Part shown: in pieces, positions 58,329 to 64,000 of the stretch
Numbering within the stretch: the stretch's first letter is position 1
How the letters are laid out: each line of letters begins with the position of its first letter
Origin: Cereibacter azotoformans
GTDB taxonomy: Bacteria; Pseudomonadota; Alphaproteobacteria; Rhodobacterales; Rhodobacteraceae
Assembly (NCBI GenBank): GCA_017599285.1
Contig: JAGFXX010000001.1
Span: forward strand, 2,542,001 to 2,606,000
DNA: 64,000 nt
Direction of reading: 5' to 3'
The notes under the pieces: generated by a model
What the model saw: only the letters and a program-made list of their open reading frames with translations
Databases searched by the model: none
What the model was told of the DNA's origin: nothing
Program-made: the position numbers and the translations under genes

Positions 58329-59023
58329 GCGAGCCGCAGGCGCATCTTCTGGTGGTGGACGATGATGAGCGCATTCGGAGCCTTCTACAGAAGTTCCTGA
58401 TCAGGAACGGGTTTCTCGTCTCCTCCGCCCGGGATGCGGCGCAGGCGCGCCGGCTGCTCGACGGGCTCGAGTTCGATCTGATCGTGCTTGATGTGATGAT
58501 GCCGGGCGAGGATGGCGTCTCGCTGACGCGCGCGCTGCGCGAGGATCTGGCGACACCGATCCTGCTGCTGACGGCGCGGGGAGAGACGTCGCATCGGATC
58601 GAGGGGCTCGAGGCGGGGGCGGACGACTATCTGGCCAAGCCGTTCGAGCCGAAGGAACTGCTGCTCAGGATCAACGCGATCCTGCGGCGTGTGCCGTCGG
58701 CGCGGCCGGAGCTGGGGCCGAAGGTGCTGCATCTGGGCGACGTGCGCTACGATCTGGAGCGGGGCGAGCTTTGGCGCGGCACGGAGCCGGTGCGGCTGAC
58801 GGCGACCGAGGCTGCGCTGATGCGGATCTTTGCGGCGCAGCCCGGCGAAGCGGTGAGCCGCGAGCGGCTGGTGGGGGACCTCGGTCGCGACGAGGGCCAG
58901 AGCCAGGAACGCGCGGTGGATGTGCAGATCACCCGCCTCCGCCGGAAGATCGAGGTCGATCCGCGGCAGCCGCGCTATCTTCAGACCGTCCGCGGCTCGG
59001 GCTACATGCTCGCGCCGGACTGA
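58325..59023 (+). CDS. petR: OmpR/PhoB-type response regulator, PetR-like
   Basis: A 232-residue regulator. Receiver domain at residues about 6-120: acidic pocket VVDDDERIRSLLQ, phosphoacceptor Asp in LIVLDVMMPGEDGVSLTRAL, and K of DDYLAKPFEPKELLLRINAI. Winged-helix C-domain (about 135-230): RLTATEAALMRIFAAQPGEA, then VDVQITRLRRKIEVDPRQPR and YLQTVRGSGYMLAPD. The start is GTG 58325, overlapping the MarR stop. No kinase is adjacent. Named PetR by the petP-petR gene arrangement. Confidence 0.82.
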   Translation: MSEPQAHLLVVDDDERIRSLLQKFLIRNGFLVSSARDAAQARRLLDGLEFDLIVLDVMMPGEDGVSLTRALREDLATPILLLTARGETSHRIEGLEAGADDYLAKPFEPKELLLRINAILRRVPSARPELGPKVLHLGDVRYDLERGELWRGTEPVRLTATEAALMRIFAAQPGEAVSRERLVGDLGRDEGQSQERAVDVQITRLRRKIEVDPRQPRYLQTVRGSGYMLAPD

Positions 59024-59035
59024 CGCGGCAGCCGG

Positions 59036-59064
59036 CCGGTCATTCGCGAAGCGCGAATGACCGG
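59036..59064. repeat. Perfect 13-bp palindromic hairpin after petR
   Basis: CCGGTCATTCGCG, loop AAG, CGCGAATGACCGG: a perfect 13-pair stem starting 12 bases past the response-regulator stop. A degenerate copy is at 63703-63732. It could act as a bidirectional terminator, but there is no T-run; it looks more like a dispersed palindromic element. Confidence 0.65.
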
Positions 59065-59137
59065 GCCTCCCTTCGTCGCGCTTGAGATGCCGGCGCTTTC
59101 CCCGCAGGCTCGGGCAGCGGACATGGGAGGGAACGGC

Positions 59138-60061
59138 ATGACGGTGGTCTGGATTTCGCACGCGGCCTCGGAAGGGCATGTGACGCCCGAGGGGCATCCC
59201 GAGCGGATCGAGCGCATGGCGGCGGTGGAGGCGGCTCTCGACGGGCTGCCACTCGAGAGGCGCTACGCGCCGATGGCCGCCGACGCCGAGGTGCTGCGCT
59301 GTCACCCGCAGAGCCATCTCGACCGGATTCGCCGTGCGGAGCCCGTCGAAGGCATCGTCGGACTGGATCCCGACACCTGGATGTCGCCGGGCTCGTTCGA
59401 GGCGGCGATGCGCGCCGTCGGCGGCACCTGTGCCGCGGTCGATCTGGTGCTGGCGGGCGAGGCCTCTTCGGCCTTCGTCGGCTGCCGCCCGCCCGGCCAC
59501 CATGCGGAACGCGAGAAGCCGATGGGCTTCTGCCTCTTTGGCAGCGTGGCCATTGCGGCCAGGCGCGCGCTTGACCATCACGGTCTGGGGCGGGTTGCGG
59601 TGGTGGATTTCGACGTCCATCACGGCAACGGCACGCAGGACCTGCTGTGGGACGAGGGGCGGGCCCTGTTCGTCTCGAGCCACCAGATGCCGCTCTATCC
59701 GGGAACGGGAGCCGTGGACGAACGTGGCGCGCACGGGCAGATCCTGAACCTGCCGCTTGCCCCGGGCAGCGGGAGCGCCGAGATGCGCGAGGCCTGGGAG
59801 GCGGCCTTCCGGCGCATCGAGGACTGGCAGCCCGAACTGATCCTGATCTCGGCGGGTTTCGACGCCCATGCCGCCGACCCGCTGGCCAACCTCAACTGGC
59901 GCGAGGAGGATTTCCGCTGGCTCACCGGGCGCCTGTGCGATCTGGCTGCGGCGTCATGCGGCGGGCGGGTGGTATCGACACTCGAGGGCGGATATGATCT
60001 GGCTGCCCTCGCCGCGAGCAGCGCGGCGCATGTGGGCGTCCTTCTGGAGCGGAGCGCATGA
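59138..60061 (+). CDS. Histone deacetylase-family (acetylpolyamine/acetoin utilization type) hydrolase
   Basis: Zinc-dependent amidohydrolase of the HDAC class II fold. Motifs: CRPPGHHAEREKPMGFCLF (about residues 115-135, tandem catalytic His), VVDFDVHHGNGTQDLLWDEG (zinc Asp and His, about 155-175), LISAGFDAHAADPL (zinc Asp, about 240), and STLEGGYDLAALAAS. Natural substrate in bacteria is not known: acetylpolyamines and small amides are likely. ATG 59138 with GGGAGGG upstream gives 307 residues. Next gene overlaps its stop (ATGA). Confidence 0.93.
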   Translation: MTVVWISHAASEGHVTPEGHPERIERMAAVEAALDGLPLERRYAPMAADAEVLRCHPQSHLDRIRRAEPVEGIVGLDPDTWMSPGSFEAAMRAVGGTCAAVDLVLAGEASSAFVGCRPPGHHAEREKPMGFCLFGSVAIAARRALDHHGLGRVAVVDFDVHHGNGTQDLLWDEGRALFVSSHQMPLYPGTGAVDERGAHGQILNLPLAPGSGSAEMREAWEAAFRRIEDWQPELILISAGFDAHAADPLANLNWREEDFRWLTGRLCDLAAASCGGRVVSTLEGGYDLAALAASSAAHVGVLLERSA

Positions 60062-60297
60062 CGGAAAAAGCAGTGGCAGAGATGACATTCGAAGAGGCGA
60101 TGGCCGCGCTGGAGGCGGTTGTCACGGCCTTGGAGAAGGGTGACGTGCCGCTGGACGACTCCATCCGCCTCTACGAGCGCGGCTCGGCGCTCAAGGCGCA
60201 TTGCGCGCAGAAGCTGAAGGATGCCGAGGACAAGGTGGAACTGATCCGCGCCGCCGAAGGTCGCGCGACGGGGACGGTTCCGGCGGAGGGATTGTGA
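60058..60297 (+). CDS. xseB: Exodeoxyribonuclease VII small subunit
   Basis: Small subunit that with XseA degrades single-stranded DNA. The 79-residue protein is two helices with the family pattern MTFEEAMAALEAVVTALEKG and VPLDDSIRLYERGSALKAHC, then QKLKDAEDKVELI. Overlaps the HDAC-like stop and the ispA start by four bases each. The large subunit gene is not in this window. Confidence 0.95.
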   Translation: MTEKAVAEMTFEEAMAALEAVVTALEKGDVPLDDSIRLYERGSALKAHCAQKLKDAEDKVELIRAAEGRATGTVPAEGL

Positions 60298-61163
60298 GCT
60301 TTTCCAAGGCTTTGACGGATGCGGCCGCGCGGGTGCAGGCGCGGCTTGACGCGGCGCTGGCGGATCGCGAGGAGCTGCCGGTGGTTCATGCCATGCGCTA
60401 CGCGGTGCAGGGCGGCAAGCGGCTGCGGGGATTCCTCGTGCTCGAGTCCGCGCGCCTGCACGGGATCGCGCCCGAGGCGGCGGTAAGCGCCGCGGCGTCG
60501 ATCGAGGCCCTGCACGCCTACAGCCTCGTGCATGACGACATGCCCTGCATGGACGATGACGACCTGCGCCGCGGCCTGCCGACGGTGCACCGGAAATGGG
60601 ACGAATGCACCGCTGTCCTTGCGGGCGACGCGCTGCAGACGCTGGCCTTCGAGTTGCTGGCCGATCCGGCGCTGGGCCCGGCCGAGGTGCGGATCCGCCT
60701 GGTCGAGACGCTCGCCAGGGCCTCGGGGGCCGAGGGCATGGTGCTGGGCCAGGCGCTCGACATTGCCGCCGAGACGGCGGCCGTTCCCCTGACGCTCGAA
60801 CAGATCACCCATCTGCAGGCGGGCAAGACGGGGGCGCTGATCCGCTGGTCTGCCGAAGCGGGCGCCATCCTGGGGCAGGCGGACACGGGGCCACTGCGCC
60901 GATACGCCACGGCGCTCGGGCTTGCGTTCCAGATCGCGGACGACATTCTCGACGTCGAGGGCGATGCGGACAAGGCGGGCAAGCGGCTCCAGAAGGATGC
61001 CGAGGCCGGCAAGGCCACGTTCGTGTCGCTGCTCGGGCTCGAGGGCGCCAAGGCGCGCGCGCGTGCTCTGGTGGAGGAGGCCGAGGCGGCGCTTGCCCCC
61101 TATGGGCCAGAGGCAGGAACATTGATCGAGGCCGCGCGCTTCGTCATATCGCGTGAAAGCTGA
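60294..61163 (+). CDS. ispA: Farnesyl diphosphate synthase
   Basis: Builds C15 (and often C20) isoprenyl diphosphates for quinones, carotenoids, bacteriochlorophyll side chains and undecaprenol. First Asp-rich motif DDMPCMDDDDLRRGLPTVHR near residue 82, second FQIADDILDVEGDADKAGKR near 215, and the KT motif LQAGKTGALIRWSAE. Start GTG 60294 overlaps the xseB stop and has GGAGGG upstream; 289 residues. xseB-ispA-dxs is a standard order in alphaproteobacteria. Confidence 0.96.
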   Translation: MSFSKALTDAAARVQARLDAALADREELPVVHAMRYAVQGGKRLRGFLVLESARLHGIAPEAAVSAAASIEALHAYSLVHDDMPCMDDDDLRRGLPTVHRKWDECTAVLAGDALQTLAFELLADPALGPAEVRIRLVETLARASGAEGMVLGQALDIAAETAAVPLTLEQITHLQAGKTGALIRWSAEAGAILGQADTGPLRRYATALGLAFQIADDILDVEGDADKAGKRLQKDAEAGKATFVSLLGLEGAKARARALVEEAEAALAPYGPEAGTLIEAARFVISRES

Positions 61164-61172
61164 AGGAAGACG

Positions 61173-63086
61173 ATGACCGACAGACCCTGCACGCCGACGC
61201 TCGACCGGGTGACGCTTCCGGTCGACATGAAGGGCCTCACGGACCGTGAGCTGCGCAACCTCGCCGACGAGTTGCGGGCCGAGACCATCTCGGCCGTGTC
61301 GGTGACGGGGGGGCATCTCGGCGCGGGCCTCGGCGTGGTGGAGCTGACCGTCGCGCTCCATGCGGTCTTCGACGCGCCGCGCGACAAGATCATCTGGGAT
61401 GTGGGGCATCAGTGCTATCCTCACAAGATCCTGACCGGCCGGCGCGACCGCATCCGCACGCTGCGGCAGGGCGGGGGCCTCTCGGGCTTCACCAAACGGT
61501 CGGAAAGCCCCTATGACTGCTTCGGCGCGGGCCATTCCTCGACCTCGATCTCGGCCGCGGTGGGCTTTGCCGCCGCGCGCGAGCTGGGCGGCGACACGGG
61601 CGATGCGGTGGCGATCATTGGCGACGGCTCGATGTCGGCCGGCATGGCCTTCGAGGCGCTGAACCACGGCGGCCACCTGAAGAACCGCGTGATCGTGATC
61701 CTGAACGACAACGAGATGAGCATCGCTCCGCCGGTGGGGGCGCTCTCGTCCTATCTGTCGCGGCTCTATGCGGGTGCGCCGTTCCAGGACTTCAAGGCCG
61801 CCGCCAAGGGCGCGCTTGGCCTTCTGCCCGAACCGTTCCAGGAGGGCGCGCGCCGCGCCAAGGAGATGCTTAAGAGCGTGACCGTCGGCGGCACGCTGTT
61901 CGAGGAGTTGGGCTTCTCCTACGTCGGGCCCATCGACGGGCACGATCTCGACCAGCTTCTGCCGGTGCTGCGCACGGTCAAGCAACGCGCGAGCGCGCCG
62001 GTTCTCATTCACGTGATCACGAAGAAGGGCAAAGGCTACGCGCCCGCCGAGGCCGCGCGCGATCGCGGCCATGCCACGAACAAGTTCAACGTCCTGACCG
62101 GCGCGCAGGTCAAGCCGGTCTCGAACGCGCCCTCCTACACCAAGGTCTTCGCCCAGAGCCTCATCAAGGAGGCCGAGGTGGACGAGCGCATCTGCGCCGT
62201 GACCGCCGCCATGCCGGACGGGACGGGGCTCAACCTCTTCGCGGACCGTTTCCCCAAGCGGATCTTTGACGTTGGGATTGCCGAGCAGCACGCCGTCACC
62301 TTCTCGGCCGGCCTTGCGGCGGGCGGGATGCGGCCCTTCTGCGCGATCTATTCCACGTTCCTGCAGCGCGGCTACGACCAGATCGTGCATGACGTGGCGA
62401 TCCAGCGCCTGCCGGTGCGCTTCGCCATCGACCGGGCGGGGCTGGTGGGCGCGGACGGCGCCACCCATGCGGGCTCGTTCGACGTGGCCTTCCTGTCGAA
62501 CCTGCCCGGCATCGTGGTGATGGCCGCCGCCGATGAGGCCGAGCTTGTCCATATGGTCGCCACCGCCGCCGCCCACGACGAGGGGCCCATCGCCTTCCGC
62601 TACCCGCGCGGCGATGGCGTGGGGGTCGAGATGCCGGCGAAGGGCGTGCCGCTCCAGATCGGCCGCGGCCGGGTGGTGAGCGAGGGCACGCGGATCGCGC
62701 TCCTGTCCTTCGGCACCCGCCTGTCGGAAGTGCAGGTGGCCGCCGAGGCGCTGGCGGCGCGCGGGATCTCGCCCACGGTGGCGGATGCGCGCTTTGCCAA
62801 GCCGCTCGACCGCGACCTGATCCTGCAGCTGGCCGCCCATCACGAGGCGCTGATCACCATCGAGGAAGGCGCCATCGGCGGCTTCGGCAGCCATGTGGCG
62901 CAGCTTCTGGCCGAGGCGGGAGTCTTCGACCGCGGCTTCCGCTACCGCTCGATGGTGCTGCCCGACACGTTCATCGACCACAACAGCGCCGAGGCCATGT
63001 ATGCCACGGCGGGCCTGAACGCCGCCGACATCGAGCGCAAGGCCTTGGAAACGCTGGGTGTGGAGGTTCTGGCCCGACGCGCCTGA
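61173..63086 (+). CDS. dxs: 1-deoxy-D-xylulose-5-phosphate synthase
   Basis: First enzyme of the MEP isoprenoid pathway, joining pyruvate and glyceraldehyde-3-phosphate with thiamine diphosphate. ThDP motif [20 protein letters not shown] (about residues 150-170) with [20 protein letters not shown]; catalytic-domain [20 protein letters not shown] near 370, then [20 protein letters not shown]. 637 residues is normal. The ATG is 9 bases after the ispA stop with GAAGGA upstream. Some Rhodobacter genomes carry a second dxs near the photosynthesis genes; this is probably the non-photosynthetic copy. Confidence 0.97.
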   Translation: MTDRPCTPTLDRVTLPVDMKGLTDRELRNLADELRAETISAVSVTGGHLGAGLGVVELTVALHAVFDAPRDKIIWDVGHQCYPHKILTGRRDRIRTLRQGGGLSGFTKRSESPYDCFGAGHSSTSISAAVGFAAARELGGDTGDAVAIIGDGSMSAGMAFEALNHGGHLKNRVIVILNDNEMSIAPPVGALSSYLSRLYAGAPFQDFKAAAKGALGLLPEPFQEGARRAKEMLKSVTVGGTLFEELGFSYVGPIDGHDLDQLLPVLRTVKQRASAPVLIHVITKKGKGYAPAEAARDRGHATNKFNVLTGAQVKPVSNAPSYTKVFAQSLIKEAEVDERICAVTAAMPDGTGLNLFADRFPKRIFDVGIAEQHAVTFSAGLAAGGMRPFCAIYSTFLQRGYDQIVHDVAIQRLPVRFAIDRAGLVGADGATHAGSFDVAFLSNLPGIVVMAAADEAELVHMVATAAAHDEGPIAFRYPRGDGVGVEMPAKGVPLQIGRGRVVSEGTRIALLSFGTRLSEVQVAAEALAARGISPTVADARFAKPLDRDLILQLAAHHEALITIEEGAIGGFGSHVAQLLAEAGVFDRGFRYRSMVLPDTFIDHNSAEAMYATAGLNAADIERKALETLGVEVLARRA

Positions 63087-63095
63087 CCCCGGGCA

Positions 63096-63116
63096 GGGCC
63101 CCGCCGGGCGGGGCCC
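63096..63116. terminator. GC-rich hairpin between dxs and the epimerase gene
   Basis: Nine-base stem GGGCCCCGC / GCGGGGCCC with a CGG loop, 10 bases past dxs and 8 bases past the convergent gene's stop. Symmetric, so it may end both; only two T's follow. Confidence 0.6.
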
Positions 63117-63123
63117 CTTCCGT

Positions 63124-63963
63124 TCAGCCGCCCGTCGCGAGAAGGGCGCGCAGCCCCGAGCGGTAATCGGGATGGATGAGGCGGACCCCCAGCCGTTCCT
63201 TGATCCGATCGTTCCGCACCCTCTTGGATTCGGCGTAGAAGCTGCGCGCCATCGGCGTCATCTCGGCCTCGTCATAGGGCACCTCGGGCGGAGGAGGCAG
63301 GCCGATCAATTCGGCCGCATAGCCCAGCACATCCTCGGGCGGCGCCGGATCGTCGTCGCAGACATTGTAGATCGCGCCCGGCTCGGGATGCCGGATCGAG
63401 GCCTCCAGAACCTGCGCGATGTCCTCGACATGGATGCGGCTGAAGACCTGCCCCGGCTTCACGATGCGGCGCGCCGTCCCGTCGCGGACCTTCTCGAACG
63501 GGCCGCGTCCGGGGCCGTAGATCCCCGCAAGCCGGAAGATATGGAGCGGCAGACCCAGCGCCTGCCACTGGCGCTCGGCCGCGACACGGGACCGGCCGCG
63601 TTCGGTCGAGGGGGTGAGGGCGGTGTCCTCATCCACCCAGCCGCCCTGATGGTCGCCATAGACGCCCGTGGTTGAGAGGTAGCCCACCCACTCCGGCCGG
63701 GCCTCGGCCATTCGCGAAGCGTGAGTGGCGAGGAACGGATCGCCCTCCGGGCCCGGGGCGGCCGAGGCGAGGATGTGGGTGGCCTGAGCGAGGGCCGGGC
63801 CGGGGTCGCCGGGCCAGAGCAGCGGCTCGATGCCCTGTGCGCGCAGGGCATCGGCCTTGGCCGCGCTCCGCGTGGTGCCGATCACCCGCCAGCCGGCGGG
63901 AAGAAGCCGGCGCGCAAGCGCCTGCGCCGAATAGCCATGTCCGAGGGAAAGCAACGTCTTCAT
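63124..63963 (-). CDS. NAD(P)-dependent epimerase/dehydratase family protein (YeeZ-like)
   Basis: Atypical extended SDR. N-terminal Rossmann motif MKTLLSLGHGYSAQALARRL, then RVIGTTRSAAKADALRAQGI; the active-site-like segment STTGVYGDHQGGWVDEDTAL and LGLPLHIFRLAGIYGPGRGP are typical of the YeeZ/YlbE-like group, as is VFSRIHVEDIAQVLEAS. 279 residues. Substrate unknown. A degenerate copy of the palindromic element lies inside the coding sequence. Convergent with dxs. Confidence 0.9.
   Translation of the reverse strand: MKTLLSLGHGYSAQALARRLLPAGWRVIGTTRSAAKADALRAQGIEPLLWPGDPGPALAQATHILASAAPGPEGDPFLATHASRMAEARPEWVGYLSTTGVYGDHQGGWVDEDTALTPSTERGRSRVAAERQWQALGLPLHIFRLAGIYGPGRGPFEKVRDGTARRIVKPGQVFSRIHVEDIAQVLEASIRHPEPGAIYNVCDDDPAPPEDVLGYAAELIGLPPPPEVPYDEAEMTPMARSFYAESKRVRNDRIKERLGVRLIHPDYRSGLRALLATGG
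63703..63732. repeat. Degenerate copy of the palindromic element, inside the epimerase gene
   Basis: GGCCATTCGCGAAGCGTGAG and flanks form the same hairpin as at 59036-59064 if G-T pairs are allowed (CCATTCGCG, AAG, CGTGAGTGG). It encodes residues HASRMAEA of the epimerase-like protein, so it may be an old insertion absorbed by the gene. Confidence 0.45.
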
Positions 63964-64000
63964 GCCGCCACTATCCGCAGGGCCGGTGCGGGCCGCAAGA

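Overview
This window looks like a stretch of the main chromosome of a purple non-sulfur alphaproteobacterium of the Rhodobacter/Cereibacter group (Rhodobacterales). The reasons are high G+C with strong third-position bias, alphaproteobacterial flagellar proteins of the kind called Fla2 in Cereibacter sphaeroides, a CtrA-type site, a YlxR/L7Ae fusion, a complex-I NDUFA9-like protein, a PetP/PetR-type MarR plus response-regulator pair, and a gene neighbourhood (dxs, gltB/gltD, dnaKJ, secA, infB-nusA) that I recall from Cereibacter chromosome I. Species is not determinable by eye. I see no prophage, insertion sequence, integrase or CRISPR array.

Layout. (1) 1-16.3 kb: flagellar region. flgE (5' end outside the window), flgK, flgL and flgI run rightward and meet a leftward PAS-hybrid histidine kinase. 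A divergent DUF1612-type helix-turn-helix gene follows, then leftward fliF-fliH-fliN-fliP and, back to back with them, rightward fliL, a small membrane protein, a MotE/MgtE-N-like protein, motA and a large secreted protein of unknown function. A good CtrA box (TTAA-N7-TTAG) lies in the fliF/fliL gap. (2) 16.5-19.3 kb: leftward envelope-sugar genes galU, kdsB and cysQ. (3) 19.4-25 kb: the rimP-nusA-ylxR-infB operon, preceded by a promoter and a strong intrinsic terminator in the leader (an apparent attenuator) and closed by a second terminator. (4) 25-34 kb: a 46-residue small gene, mutT-type Nudix, argJ, a parvulin-type prolyl isomerase, then secA, two secreted/envelope proteins of unclear role, and radC. 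(5) 34-39.4 kb: dnaK-dnaJ with a recognisable sigma-32 promoter and an intercistronic hairpin, then pip and ubiG. (6) 39.5-44.4 kb: a leftward block tRNA-Leu(CAG), rnd, kdsD, lptC, lptA, lptB, then hpf and ptsN, notable for lacking rpoN between lptB and hpf. (7) 44.5-56.7 kb: NDUFA9-like gene, uppP, gltD, two small genes, gltB, mtgA, a GST-like gene, queG and a 56-residue small basic protein. (8) 56.8-64 kb: ilvE divergent from a petP/petR-like pair, a class II histone-deacetylase-like gene, xseB-ispA-dxs (isoprenoid precursors) and a leftward NAD-dependent epimerase-like gene.

How the genes fit together: flagellar export, MS-ring, C-ring, rod, hook and motor genes sit with a kinase that may sense redox or metabolic state through PAS domains. 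kdsB, kdsD and lptABC make and transport LPS, while uppP and mtgA serve peptidoglycan. gltB/gltD assimilate ammonium. ispA/dxs supply farnesyl/geranyl precursors for quinones, carotenoids and bacteriochlorophyll tails. Most of the window is ordinary housekeeping. I did not find an obvious new defence, mobile or biosynthetic system. The best candidates for something undescribed are the kinase plus DUF1612 regulator inside the flagellar cluster, the 669-residue secreted protein downstream of motA, the leader/attenuator and operator-like sites, and the two very small conserved-looking genes.
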